A stretch of DNA of 64,000 nucleotides from Mycolicibacterium frederiksbergense (GCF_012223425.1 NZ_CP038799.1:1922001-1986000), one strand, 5' to 3'. Counted from the stretch's first letter, positions 16,852 to 25,444 are shown. Notes: generated from the letters alone by a model not told the origin. Numbers and translations: made by a program.

Positions 16852-17940
16852 ATGCGGATCGCGCTGCTGACCTATTCGACCAAGCCCCGCGGCGGTGTGG
16901 TGCACACCGTGAACCTGGCCGAGGCGCTGGCCCGCCGGGGTGCCGATGTCACCGTGTGGTCGCTGGCCAGGGCCGGCGATCGGGGCTTCTTCCGGGCCGT
17001 GGACCCCGCGGTCGGCATCCGGCTGGTCGAGTTCGCCGACCTGCCCGGCGACACCGTCACCGACCGGATCGTGCGCTCGATCGAGGTGCTGGCCAGGGCC
17101 TTCACCCCGGACGACTACGACATCGTGCACGCGCAGGACTGCATCAGCGCCAACGCCGTCGGCGACTGCATCCGCACCATCCACCATCTCGACGAGTTCA
17201 CCACCCCGATTCTCGCCGAGTGCCACGAGAAGGCGATCGTGGCACCCTATGCCCGCATCTGCGTGTCGGCCGCGGTGGCGGCCGAGGTGCGGTCCGGGTG
17301 GGGCCTCTCTCCGGAGGTGATTCCCAATGGTGTTGATGCGCAACGGTTCATCGATGCCGCCTCGGACACTCAGGGCCGTCGGCGCTGGCGCCACGAGCTG
17401 GGTCGCTATGTGCTGACCGTCGGCGGTATCGAGCCCCGCAAGGGCACCGTGGATCTCGTCGAGGCCTTTCACCTGCTCCGCCGGGATCACCCGGATCTGC
17501 AGCTGGTCATCGCCGGGGGCGAGACGCTCTTCGACTACCGCGATTACCGCGCCGAATTCGATTCTCGCTGCGCGGCCCTGGATATCACTCCGGTGATCCT
17601 CGGCGCCATCGCCGACGACGCACTGCCCAGTCTGGTCGCGGCCTGCGAGGTGTTCGCGTTCCCGTCGGCAAAGGAGGGATTCGGCCTGGCCGCGCTGGAG
17701 GCACTGGCGGCGGGCCGCCCGGTGGTCGCCCGGAATCTTCCGGTGCTGCGTGAGGTGTTCGGCGACACCGTGCGGTACGCCGATGATCCCGCGGGGTTCG
17801 CCGCCGCGATGGCGCACCTGCTCACCGAACCGGAGGATTCCGCCCAGGGGCGCGCCCTCGCCCGCACCCTGACCTGGGACGACGCCGCCCGTGCGCACCT
17901 CGACTTCTACCGCGAACAGCTACCGTTGTTGCAACGGTAA
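16852..17940 (+). CDS. MSMEG_0565-family GT4 glycosyltransferase
   Basis: This 362-residue glycosyltransferase has the GT-B fold: an N-terminal acceptor domain starting MRIALLTYSTKPRGGVVH and a C-terminal nucleotide-sugar domain with NGVDAQRF, VGGIEPRKG and KEGFGLAALEALAAGRPVV (the E-x7-E motif). It starts one base after the previous stop. The family is a standard part of Nit1C clusters, suggesting that the pathway product is glycosylated or that a sugar-bearing precursor is built. The acceptor is unknown. It is probably the last gene of the operon, since an inverted repeat covers its stop codon. Confidence 0.88.
   Translation: MRIALLTYSTKPRGGVVHTVNLAEALARRGADVTVWSLARAGDRGFFRAVDPAVGIRLVEFADLPGDTVTDRIVRSIEVLARAFTPDDYDIVHAQDCISANAVGDCIRTIHHLDEFTTPILAECHEKAIVAPYARICVSAAVAAEVRSGWGLSPEVIPNGVDAQRFIDAASDTQGRRRWRHELGRYVLTVGGIEPRKGTVDLVEAFHLLRRDHPDLQLVIAGGETLFDYRDYRAEFDSRCAALDITPVILGAIADDALPSLVAACEVFAFPSAKEGFGLAALEALAAGRPVVARNLPVLREVFGDTVRYADDPAGFAAAMAHLLTEPEDSAQGRALARTLTWDDAARAHLDFYREQLPLLQR
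17921..17939. promoter_or_regulatory. Inverted repeat at the Nit1C operon end, before the thioesterase gene
   Basis: TACCGTTG-TTG-CAACGGTA is a perfect 8+3+8 inverted repeat, with flanking ACAG/CTGT extending the symmetry. It covers the last codons and stop of the glycosyltransferase and ends 23 bases before the next ATG. It could be an operator for the thioesterase gene or a transcription terminator; no T tract follows, which favours an operator. Confidence 0.5.
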
Positions 17941-17962
17941 CTGTGTTTGTAATATCGCCGGT

Positions 17963-18784
17963 ATGACCGGCACCACGGCGACGCCGTTTCTCACCCCGCG
18001 CGGCGACGAGTTGGTGCCCAACCCGATCGCCCACGGCGGCTGGGGCCCCACCCTGGGCGGGCAGGTCGTCGGTGGGTTGCTCGCCCGCGCCATCGAGGCC
18101 CAGGTCGATGACCCCGATCTGCACCCCGCCCGGTTGACGGTCGAGATCCTGCGCCGGGTGGCCACCGAACCGGTCCGGGTCAGCGCCACCGTCGTGCGTG
18201 CCGGTGGCCGGATGCGCGCCGTGGACGCCGCGATGATCCAGGACGGCCACCTCGTCGCCCGCGCCTCGGCGCTCTACCTGCGCCGCGGCACCCAGCCCGC
18301 CGGCGAGTTCTGGAGCACGGCGCTCACCCTGCCGCCGATACCGGCCGAACCCACCGATATCGGGGACAACGTCCCGATGTTCATCCGGGCCTACGGGCCG
18401 ACAGCAGACTCCAACAGCCTGGAATTCCCTTGGCAGCAGGCGGGACCGCGTTATGCCTGGGTCCGCGAGTTCCGCGATCTGGTGGCCGGCGAAGCACCGA
18501 CGCCGTTCATCCGGGCGGCGATGGCGGTCGATGTCACCAGTTCGATGACCAACTTCAGCACCGCGGGCCTGGCCTTCATCAACGCCGACTACACCCTGGC
18601 GCTCAGCCGTCTACCCGATGGCCCGTACATCGGGCTGGCCGCACTGAGCCACACCAGCGCCGACGGGATCGCCACCGGATCGACCGGGCTGTTCGACCAC
18701 CTCGGCCCGATCGGTACCGGGTTATCCACCGCGATAAGCAATTCCGGTTTCGACCCGAAGGGCAAGTACCGGCGGCCCAACTAG
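17963..18784 (+). CDS. Thioesterase family protein (double hotdog)
   Basis: This 273-residue protein has a TesB-like layout: IAHGGWGPTLGGQVVGGLLARAIE is the N-terminal hotdog helix and substrate cover, and the C-terminal half carries TSSMTNFSTAGLAFINADYTLALSRLP with the Asp/Asn expected near the thioester (described by these key segments). It is thought to hydrolyse acyl-CoA. The ATG at 17963 was chosen over an upstream in-frame start inside the glycosyltransferase gene because it begins right after the inverted repeat. Its end overlaps the convergent PPOX-type gene by four bases. Whether it is functionally tied to the Nit1C operon is unknown. Confidence 0.75.
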   Translation: MTGTTATPFLTPRGDELVPNPIAHGGWGPTLGGQVVGGLLARAIEAQVDDPDLHPARLTVEILRRVATEPVRVSATVVRAGGRMRAVDAAMIQDGHLVARASALYLRRGTQPAGEFWSTALTLPPIPAEPTDIGDNVPMFIRAYGPTADSNSLEFPWQQAGPRYAWVREFRDLVAGEAPTPFIRAAMAVDVTSSMTNFSTAGLAFINADYTLALSRLPDGPYIGLAALSHTSADGIATGSTGLFDHLGPIGTGLSTAISNSGFDPKGKYRRPN

Positions 18785-19239
18785 CGTGGCGGCGGGAAGC
18801 CGCCGGTGGCCACCGGGCCCCAGCGCCGAGGGGTGATGCGCAGCAGGCACTTTCCCTGATCGACCATGGCCTGGCGGTACTCATCCCAGTCCGAGTGCTC
18901 CCCGGCGACCGCACGAAAGTAGTCCACCAGTGGCTCCACCGCCTCCGGCAGGTCCACTCGTTCGGCGTCACCGTCGATCTGAACGTAGGGACCGTGGAAC
19001 TCCTCGGACAGCACGGTCACGCTGGCCCGCGGGGTCCGCCCGATGTTCACCGATTTGGCGCGCTGCGGATAGCTGGCGACGACGATGCGTCCCTGCTCAT
19101 CCACCCCGCCGGTGACCGGGGAACTCTGCACCGAGCCGTCGGCGCGGAACGTGGTCAGCACCATCGCGTGACGAGGACGGACGAACGCCAGCAATTCCTC
19201 GAGTGAGACCTGGTCAGCGGTTGCGTAGTTGCGGGCCAT
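18781..19239 (-). CDS. PPOX-class F420-dependent oxidoreductase
   Basis: This 152-residue split-barrel protein has RPRHAMVLTTFRADGSVQSSPV at the N-terminus, the family pattern of the mycobacterial Rv1155-type F420/flavin-binding proteins, and VQIDGDAERVDLPEA in the second half. These proteins use F420H2 to reduce small molecules, or bind F420 without a known substrate. The start at 19239 (MARNYATADQ) removes a long spurious extension that overlaps the hydrolase gene. It stands alone on the minus strand between two plus-strand genes. Confidence 0.8.
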   Translation of the reverse strand: MARNYATADQVSLEELLAFVRPRHAMVLTTFRADGSVQSSPVTGGVDEQGRIVVASYPQRAKSVNIGRTPRASVTVLSEEFHGPYVQIDGDAERVDLPEAVEPLVDYFRAVAGEHSDWDEYRQAMVDQGKCLLRITPRRWGPVATGGFPPPR

Positions 19240-19311
19240 ACCCGGCAGTCTAGGCCGCGGCTCGTCGGCGATACCGCCGCCGCGCGAATAGCTCCCGGTA
19301 CGGTATCTGCC

Positions 19312-20223
19312 ATGCCGAACCCCCGGATCGCGCCGCTGGAGTACGCGCTGGCGTACCTGGCTCAGCAGGCCGCTCCGCTGGTGTTCCGGCCACCCAACAT
19401 CCCCCGCCCGGCGCACCGCCTCGACCCGCCCGCCGTGGTGCGGGTGCCCACCCGACACGGCCCGGTTCGCTGCTTCGTCTACCGGCCGCATCCGGCGTCG
19501 CCGCTGAGCGGCACCGCCACCCGCCGTCCGCCGCTGCACATCGACATCCACGGTGGCGGCTTCGTGCTGCGCAACACCCATGAGGATGCCCATATCTGCC
19601 GCTTCCTGGCCTCCGATATCGGCTGTGTGGTGCTGGCTATCGACTATCACGCCGCACCGCAGGTGACTTTCCCTGTGGCAGAGGAGGAATGCATCGATGT
19701 GCTGCAGTGGGCACTCGACCATGCCGACCAACAGGGCTGGGACGCCGAACGGGTCAGCGTCGGCGGGGCCAGCGCCGGCGCCAAGCTCAGCATGAACCTC
19801 GTGCAGTACGCACACGACACCGCGATCGCGCTGCGGGCGGCGGTGCTGTCCTACGCAGTCGCCGACTGCACGCGCACCGACCGCACCTCGCCCAAGGCCA
19901 ACGCGGCGATTTCGCCGACGCTGCAGAAGCTTTCGGCCCGCCTCTATTTCGTGGATCCGGCCAGCCACGACAGCCCGGTCGCATCGCCGTATCACGACAC
20001 CGAGCTGCCGAAGAAGATGCCGCCCACCCTGATCCAGACGGGTGATCTCGACACGCTGGGGCCCGAGATGGTGGAGATCGCCGGCCGCCTGCGGGACGCC
20101 GGCGTCGATGTCACCCACACCGCCTACCCGGTCGATCACGCCTTCAACACCCAGGGAAATCGCGAGATCATGGACACCTCGATCCGGGAGATCGGCACCT
20201 TCCTGCTGGAGCGGCTCACGTGA
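19312..20223 (+). CDS. Alpha/beta hydrolase of the GDXG/hormone-sensitive lipase family
   Basis: This 303-residue hydrolase has the HGGGF oxyanion-hole motif (residues about 80-84) and the nucleophile elbow GGASAGAKLS, a variant of the usual GDSAGG with Ser in the GxSxG centre. An acid in TGDLDTLG and the His in DHAFN complete a plausible triad. It likely hydrolyses an ester or lactone. It is followed by a small membrane protein gene with a four-base GTGA overlap, so the two form an operon. The substrate is not known. Confidence 0.85.
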   Translation: MPNPRIAPLEYALAYLAQQAAPLVFRPPNIPRPAHRLDPPAVVRVPTRHGPVRCFVYRPHPASPLSGTATRRPPLHIDIHGGGFVLRNTHEDAHICRFLASDIGCVVLAIDYHAAPQVTFPVAEEECIDVLQWALDHADQQGWDAERVSVGGASAGAKLSMNLVQYAHDTAIALRAAVLSYAVADCTRTDRTSPKANAAISPTLQKLSARLYFVDPASHDSPVASPYHDTELPKKMPPTLIQTGDLDTLGPEMVEIAGRLRDAGVDVTHTAYPVDHAFNTQGNREIMDTSIREIGTFLLERLT

Positions 20224-20738
20224 AGCCGCCCGAGGTGCGGGACGGCCCGGCCGTCGAACATGTGGTCGCCGCGTTGCGGGAGCGGATGTACGGCGCCATC
20301 TCATGTCTGGCCACACTCGCCGCGCTGGCCCGCTATACGAGCGTGGACACGAACGCGTGGTTCCGGGTGGTCGACGTGGCAGTCGCCGCGGGCGGCCTGT
20401 GGGCGGCGGCGCTGCTGGCCGAGTTCATCGCCCGGCTCAGTGTGGAGGGAAAGGCCCCACGCGGCCGTGCGGCCTGGGCGATGCTCGCGTCCTCCGGCCA
20501 GATCCTGCAGGCCGCGGCGGCGCCCGTGTTGATCCTGGCACTGGCCGGTTTCGGCGTGCTCGAGACTCCCACCGCGGTGTGGATCGCCATGTGGTTCCTG
20601 GTCGCGGAGATGGGACTCATCGCCTTCGCCGCGGTGCACCGGGCCGGGCTGGTGTGGTGGCAGCAGGTGTTGGCGGTGCTGCTACTGGCCGGCGCCGGTG
20701 CCGCGGTCGTGGCGGTCAAGATGATTGCCCATCACTGA
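20220..20738 (+). CDS. Small integral membrane protein, function unknown
   Basis: This 172-residue protein has about four hydrophobic segments: after residue 25, around 50-70 (VVDVAVAAGGLWAAALLAEF), 90-115 and 120-165 (WWQQVLAVLLLAGAGAAVVAVK). There is no signal peptide or recognised domain. It starts with a GTG overlapping the hydrolase stop, so it is co-translated with it. No clear function; perhaps a membrane anchor or an uncharacterised DUF. Confidence 0.6.
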   Translation: MKPPEVRDGPAVEHVVAALRERMYGAISCLATLAALARYTSVDTNAWFRVVDVAVAAGGLWAAALLAEFIARLSVEGKAPRGRAAWAMLASSGQILQAAAAPVLILALAGFGVLETPTAVWIAMWFLVAEMGLIAFAAVHRAGLVWWQQVLAVLLLAGAGAAVVAVKMIAHH

Positions 20739-21574
20739 TCACCGGTCTGAACCGGCCGCTCCTGCGCACTCCACTGCGACCACGACCCGGGGAACAGCGC
20801 CGCGTCGACGCCGGCGGCCGACAACGCGGCCACCAGCACCGCGGCGGTGACACCCGACCCGCAGTACACCCCGACCTGCTCGGAGCCACCGAACGACCAG
20901 GCCAGGGCCGACAGCTCATCCTCGGACAGCAGGGTCCCGTCGGCGGTCAGCACCGAGGTGCTGGGCAGGTTCTTAGCGCCGGGGATGTGGCCGGCCACCG
21001 GATCGACGGGTTCAACCTCGCCGCGAAACCGTTCGGGGGCGCGGGCGTCGAGCAGGTTCGGGTGTTCGGCGGCCTCCTCAGCGGTCAGTGTCGGCAGAGC
21101 GCCGGCGTAGAGATCGTGCCGTTCGACGACGATGTCCCCGGGAGGTGCCGTCACCGCTCCGGTCTGCATCGCGCCCCCGGCGGCCCGCCACGCGGACAGC
21201 CCGCCGTCGAGGATGCGCACATCGGTGATGCCCGCGGCGCGCAGCACCCACCAGGCGCGGGCGGACCCGGCTCGGTTCCAGTCGTCATAGACCACCACCG
21301 GCACGCCGCGGCGCAGACCCCAGCCCCGGGCGGCCTCCTGCAGATGCGTCCCGGATGGCAGCGGATGCCTGCCGCGATCGGGCACACCGTGGTCGCTGAG
21401 TTCATCCTCCAGCCCGACGTACACCGCCCCGGGCAGGTGCCCGGCTTCGTACGCGTCACGCCCGTCGGGAGCACCCAGCTGCCACCGGACATCGAGGATG
21501 GTCGTCGGGTCGCCGGCATCGAGGCGCTGGGCGAGCTCGGTCACCGATATGAAGACATCACCGCGTGCAGTCAC
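20732..21574 (-). CDS. Sulfurtransferase with two rhodanese domains
   Basis: This 280-residue protein has two rhodanese modules. The first (residues 5-130) has an inactive-type loop around YDDWNRAGSARAWW, and the second ends with the active-site loop VYCGSGVTAA, whose Cys carries persulfide. This matches thiosulfate or 3-mercaptopyruvate sulfurtransferases (SseA-type). Enzymes of this group transfer sulfur to cyanide or thiols. It lies about 2.8 kb from the Nit1C operon; rhodanese detoxifies cyanide in other settings, but no direct link can be shown here. Confidence 0.85.
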   Translation of the reverse strand: MTARGDVFISVTELAQRLDAGDPTTILDVRWQLGAPDGRDAYEAGHLPGAVYVGLEDELSDHGVPDRGRHPLPSGTHLQEAARGWGLRRGVPVVVYDDWNRAGSARAWWVLRAAGITDVRILDGGLSAWRAAGGAMQTGAVTAPPGDIVVERHDLYAGALPTLTAEEAAEHPNLLDARAPERFRGEVEPVDPVAGHIPGAKNLPSTSVLTADGTLLSEDELSALAWSFGGSEQVGVYCGSGVTAAVLVAALSAAGVDAALFPGSWSQWSAQERPVQTGDQ

Positions 21575-21641
21575 CCGGCGAGGGTCTCAGATCCGGCCAA
21601 GATGCGGAATAGCCGGCGCCGGCCGTGCTGTTATTGGCGCT

Positions 21642-22064
21642 ATGACTGACAACCCCGAGCTGAGCCCCACCGACTGGGTACGCGAGCAGACCAAACGCAT
21701 CATCGAGAACGGCACCACCGACGGGGTCGAGGTGCTGGACCGTCCGATCGTGCTGTTCACCACGACCGGCGCCAAGTCCGGGAAGAAGCGTTATGTGCCG
21801 CTGATGCGCGTCGAGGAGAACGGCAAGTACGCCATGGTCGCCTCCAAGGGCGGCGATCCGCAGCATCCGTCCTGGTACCACAACGTCAAGGCCCATCCCC
21901 AGGTCACCGCGCAGGACGGCGACAAGGTCGTCGAGTTGACCGCCCGCGAGATCGAGGGCGCCGAGCGCGAACACTGGTGGAAGCTCGCTGTTGAGGCCTA
22001 CCCGCCGTACGCGGAGTACCAGACCAAGACCGACCGGCTGATCCCGGTTTTCGTGCTGGAGTAG
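21642..22064 (+). CDS. Ddn-like deazaflavin (F420)-dependent nitroreductase family protein
   Basis: This 140-residue protein has the family order: N-terminal DWVREQTKRI, then TTTGAKSGKKRYVPLM (F420 phosphate-binding loop) and KGGDPQHPSWYHNVKAHP, ending in PVFVLE. In mycobacteria Ddn-family proteins use F420H2 to reduce quinones and nitroimidazoles. The ATG at 21642 is used because the preceding in-frame extension lies inside the divergent sulfurtransferase gene. It is a single gene convergent with the HNH protein. Confidence 0.88.
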   Translation: MTDNPELSPTDWVREQTKRIIENGTTDGVEVLDRPIVLFTTTGAKSGKKRYVPLMRVEENGKYAMVASKGGDPQHPSWYHNVKAHPQVTAQDGDKVVELTAREIEGAEREHWWKLAVEAYPPYAEYQTKTDRLIPVFVLE

Positions 22065-22071
22065 CCGGCGC

Positions 22072-23379
22072 CTAGTTGGTCGTCGGCGGTGGTGGTGCGA
22101 ACGGCGTGTACCACCACCATTGGGCGCGTTCGCCTTTTGGCCCAGGGCAGGGTGGCACATCTGGTGGTGGTGTGGTGGGTGGTCTGGCCAGCGAGCTGTC
22201 GGTCATTGGCTCGCCGTCGCTGTCGGTGACTTTGAGGTTCTCGGCGGGCCCGGTCAGGGTGATGACACCTTTGTGGTGCAGGCGGTGGTGAAATGGGCAC
22301 AGCAGCACCAGGTTGGACAGCTCGGTGGGTCCGCCGTCCTCCCAGTGCACCAAATGATGGGCATGCAGCCCGCGGGTGGCCCCGCAACCCGGGACGACAC
22401 AGGTCTGGTCGCGGTGCTCCAGGGCGCGGCGGAGCCGCCGGTTGATGGTGCGGGTGGCCCGCCCGACACCGATGGGGCGGCCGTGGCGTTCGAGCCACAC
22501 CTCGCACGTCGCATCACACGTGAGGTAGCGGCGATCGTCTGCGGACAGGGCGGGGCCCAGATGCAGGGCCGCGACCCGTTTCTCGAGGTCGAGGTGCAGG
22601 ACCACGGTGGTGTGCTGGCCGTGCGGACGGGCCGCCACGTCGGCGTCCCAGCCGGCCTCGATCAGACTCATGAACGCATCCACCGCGTCGGGGAACGGCG
22701 GGGCCTGCCCGGACACCGTGGTCTCGGCGTCGCCGTCGCGGGCCCAGCCGTCCTCGGGGTCGATGCTGTCTGCCGTGTCGTGGTCGCGTTTCCAGTCCGC
22801 GACCAGCTTGTCGCGGTGGGATTGCAGGCCGGCCTCGAATTTCGCGGCCTCCACCTTGGGCAGGGTGATCCGCCACGTCGTGGAATCGTCGTTCTCGATC
22901 TTGGTGATCTTGCGCTTGGGTTCGGGCTCGGGGTCGGGGCGGGGTTCCTGTTTGACCGCGGTGCGCAACTGGGACACGGTGGCGACTTTGACGAGCTCGG
23001 CGTAGTGCTCATCGCAGCCCTGCCCGCCACCTTCGGCGATGACTCCGAGCTGATCGAGTGACACCCGGCCGTCCCGCAAGCCCTGGGTGCAGCGGGGAAG
23101 GTCGTCGATGCGGTGGGCGACGGCGACCATGGTCTCGGCGCGGCGCGGGCTGACCCCCGTCTTCCACGCCACCAATGCCTCGATGGACCGGCAGCCGGTC
23201 GCCCCCCACAACGAGTTCCCGTCATCGGTGCCCCTGCCATCGATCTCGGCGACGATCTCCACCAACCGCCCATCGATCGCATTGCGCTGCCCGGTCAACT
23301 CCGCCATCTCCTCGAACAACACCTCCAACCGCGACACCCGAGGTGCGTGTGCGGCGAAAGGTGTTGTCGGCGGCGGCAT
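22072..23379 (-). CDS. DUF222/HNH endonuclease domain protein (REP13E12-like)
   Basis: This 435-residue protein has an N-terminal DUF222 helical region and a C-terminal HNH nuclease domain: HAHHLVHWEDGGPTELSNLVLLC with PFHHRLHH supplies the HNH metal-binding residues (key residues H, H, N and the CxxH). In mycobacteria these proteins belong to the 13E12 repeat family, found in many copies and sometimes near prophage-like or recombination regions. No mobile-element ends were seen around it. The start at 23379 (MPPPTTPFAAH) is taken; a further upstream in-frame start reaches 23421 but overlaps the lipoprotein gene. The C-terminal tail is Pro-rich. Confidence 0.82.
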   Translation of the reverse strand: MPPPTTPFAAHAPRVSRLEVLFEEMAELTGQRNAIDGRLVEIVAEIDGRGTDDGNSLWGATGCRSIEALVAWKTGVSPRRAETMVAVAHRIDDLPRCTQGLRDGRVSLDQLGVIAEGGGQGCDEHYAELVKVATVSQLRTAVKQEPRPDPEPEPKRKITKIENDDSTTWRITLPKVEAAKFEAGLQSHRDKLVADWKRDHDTADSIDPEDGWARDGDAETTVSGQAPPFPDAVDAFMSLIEAGWDADVAARPHGQHTTVVLHLDLEKRVAALHLGPALSADDRRYLTCDATCEVWLERHGRPIGVGRATRTINRRLRRALEHRDQTCVVPGCGATRGLHAHHLVHWEDGGPTELSNLVLLCPFHHRLHHKGVITLTGPAENLKVTDSDGEPMTDSSLARPPTTPPPDVPPCPGPKGERAQWWWYTPFAPPPPTTN

Positions 23380-23417
23380 ACCACGATTATCGCAGAGGGG
23401 TCCGACAAAAAATCCGC

Positions 23418-24437
23418 TCACATACGGCTGACGTCGACCACCGCCGCGGTGAAGTCAGCTGGCGCCTCCTGGGGCACGTTGTGCCCGATACCGTCGAGGA
23501 TCCGGTGCTCGTACGGTCCGGTGTACTGCCCGCGATAGCCGTGGCCGTCCTTGGCCGGGCCATCGAAGTCACTGCTGAAGGTAATGGTGGGCACTTCGAT
23601 CGTGGGTCGGCCCGCGAGCCGCTGTTCGTCGGCGTCGTAACGGTTTTCACCGGGCGCCAGGCTCTGGCGCCACCGGTAGTTGTGCACGACGATCTCGGCG
23701 TGATCGGGGTTGTCGAAGGCGGCGGCGCTCAGCTCGTAGGTGGAGTTGGTGAACTGCCACAGCGGTGAGGCGTTCTGCCAGATGAGCCGGTTGAAGTCCC
23801 TGGTGTTGCGCCGGTACCCGAGTTCGCCTCGCGGAGTGGCGAAATAGTACTGGTACCACCAACCGTATTCGGCCTGCGGTGACAACGGTTCGAGGTTCGC
23901 CGCGAGGTTGACGACGATGTAGCCACTGACCGCCACCAGCCCGCTCACGCGTTGCGGCCACAGTGCGGCAACCACATTGGCTGTCCGGCCGCCCCAATCG
24001 TACCCACCGAGGATGGCGCTGGGAATGTTCAGCGCGTCCATCAGATCGATCACGTCGTGACCGATCGCTGCCTGCTGCCCGTTGCGGACGGTCTCGCTGG
24101 ACAGGAACCGGGTGGACCCGAATCCGCGGGTGAACGGGACGATCACCCGAAAGCCCTGGGCCGCAAGGTCAGCGGTGACGTCGGCGTAGCTGTGAATATC
24201 GTAGGGCCAGCCGTGCAGCAGGATGACCGGCCGCCCACCGGCCGGTCCCGCCTCGACATAACCGACGTCGAGCAGGCCGGCCTTGATCTGTCGGACCGGG
24301 CCGAGGGTGTGGGTGGGCGCGGGCGGCGCCACCGGAGGCGCTCCGGTGGCGTGCGGCGCGGTTGTGCACCCGGCGAGGGTCAGCGCACCCGCCGCCGCGG
24401 TGGTGATGCGGGCGAAGTTCCGTCTACTGATGTCCAC
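23418..24437 (-). CDS. Tat-type lipoprotein, alpha/beta hydrolase (haloalkane dehalogenase/epoxide hydrolase-like)
   Basis: This 339-residue hydrolase starts VDISRRNFARI, a twin-arginine motif, followed by an Ala/Leu-rich core and the lipobox LAGC, so it is probably exported by Tat and lipid-anchored. The catalytic core has HGWPYD (oxyanion loop), GYDWGGRTAN with Asp as nucleophile, and a late His in DGIGHNVPQE; Asp in the elbow rather than Ser points to epoxide hydrolase or dehalogenase type chemistry. The GTG at 24437 gives the shortest n-region; ATG at 24464 is the alternative. It is divergent from a LysR gene with 83 bases between, so it may be its target. Confidence 0.75.
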   Translation of the reverse strand: MDISRRNFARITTAAAGALTLAGCTTAPHATGAPPVAPPAPTHTLGPVRQIKAGLLDVGYVEAGPAGGRPVILLHGWPYDIHSYADVTADLAAQGFRVIVPFTRGFGSTRFLSSETVRNGQQAAIGHDVIDLMDALNIPSAILGGYDWGGRTANVVAALWPQRVSGLVAVSGYIVVNLAANLEPLSPQAEYGWWYQYYFATPRGELGYRRNTRDFNRLIWQNASPLWQFTNSTYELSAAAFDNPDHAEIVVHNYRWRQSLAPGENRYDADEQRLAGRPTIEVPTITFSSDFDGPAKDGHGYRGQYTGPYEHRILDGIGHNVPQEAPADFTAAVVDVSRM

Positions 24438-24477
24438 CCGATCATCACACCCCCGGCAGCCCATCAAGTCCAACGAT

Positions 24478-24512
24478 TGCTTTCGATACCTGTCATCACT
24501 GCTATCGATACG
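24478..24512. promoter_or_regulatory. Two direct repeats in the LysR/hydrolase intergenic region
   Basis: TGCTTTCGATACC (24478-24490) and TGCTATCGATACG (24500-24512) repeat at a 22-base period, about two helical turns. The pair sits just upstream of the LysR start, in the shared promoter region, and may be its binding sites. Confidence 0.4.
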
Positions 24513-24520
24513 CTGGTCGG

Positions 24521-25444
24521 ATGGAGCTACGACAACTCGAGTACTTCGTCGCGGTGGCGGCCGAGATGAGCTTCTCCCGCGCCGCGACGCGCGCCCATGT
24601 CGTGCAGTCCGCACTGTCGACCTCCGTGGCCAAGCTCGAGCGCGAGCTCGAGGTGCAGTTGTTCGACCGGTCCCGGCAGCAGATCAGCCTGACCGCCGCC
24701 GGTGAACGGTTCCGCAGCCACGCCCTGGACGTGCTGCACACCGCCAGGGCCGCCGCAGAATCGGTCCAGGAGTTCCGCGGAACCCTCTCGGGTACTGTCG
24801 AATTCGGCTCGCTCATTGCCTTCGGTCCGCTGGATGTCGCGGCCGCTCTCGGACAGTTCCATCGCGAGAACCCGCATGTCCGGCTCCGCCTGCACCTGAG
24901 TCAGAGCGGTGCGTCGGCCTACCTGTCCGCGCTCACCGAAGGCTCACTGGATCTGGCGCTGGTGTCGGTGCCGGAGCGCCTTCCACCGAGTCTGGACATG
25001 CGATTGCTGTTCGAGGAGCCGATGGTCTACGTGTGCCGGGCACAGGATATGCCGACTGCCGCCACTCCGGTCGATCTCACAGATCTCGCGACCGCCGAGC
25101 TGGTCGGCTTCCCACCGAATTTCGGCCTGCGCCGGCTGATGGACGATGCGTTCCACGCCGTCGGTGTGCAATCGCGCACCCCGTACGAGGTGCCCGCCGG
25201 ATTCGCGGCGATCGCCGAACTGGTGCGCAACGGCCTGGGCACCACGTTCATGCCGGCCTCGGAGGCCGACCGATTCCCCGACCTGCGCTCCTACCCATTG
25301 GCACAACAGGTGACGTGGCAGGTCTATCTGGCCTCACCGCCGGCGGTGCGAATGACGCCGGCCGGCACCCGGCTGGCGGACACGCTACTGGCGGCCGCCG
25401 CGGCTACCCCAGCGCAACGCCGAGTTCCTGGGCGAAGACCTTGA
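24521..25444 (+). CDS. LysR-family transcriptional regulator
   Basis: This 307-residue protein starts MELRQLEYFVAVAAEMSFSRAA, the classic LysR helix-turn-helix, with the recognition helix VVQSALSTSVAKLE. The effector domain extends to about residue 295 with no sign of a special ligand. It is divergent from the alpha/beta hydrolase lipoprotein, the usual arrangement for a LysR and its target. Its C-terminus overlaps the end of the convergent Rieske gene by 41 bases, so the last 14 residues are read opposite that gene. Confidence 0.85.
   Translation: MELRQLEYFVAVAAEMSFSRAATRAHVVQSALSTSVAKLERELEVQLFDRSRQQISLTAAGERFRSHALDVLHTARAAAESVQEFRGTLSGTVEFGSLIAFGPLDVAAALGQFHRENPHVRLRLHLSQSGASAYLSALTEGSLDLALVSVPERLPPSLDMRLLFEEPMVYVCRAQDMPTAATPVDLTDLATAELVGFPPNFGLRRLMDDAFHAVGVQSRTPYEVPAGFAAIAELVRNGLGTTFMPASEADRFPDLRSYPLAQQVTWQVYLASPPAVRMTPAGTRLADTLLAAAAATPAQRRVPGRRP

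Noticed and set aside
21612..21623. GCCGGCGCCGGC palindrome between the sulfurtransferase and Ddn-like genes
   Set aside because: Such G+C palindromes are expected by chance in a genome of this composition and it has no AT-rich promoter context.
22072..23379. The HNH/DUF222 gene as part of a mobile element
   Set aside because: No terminal repeats, integrase, transposase or target duplication were found around it; this family is common as a stand-alone gene in mycobacteria.
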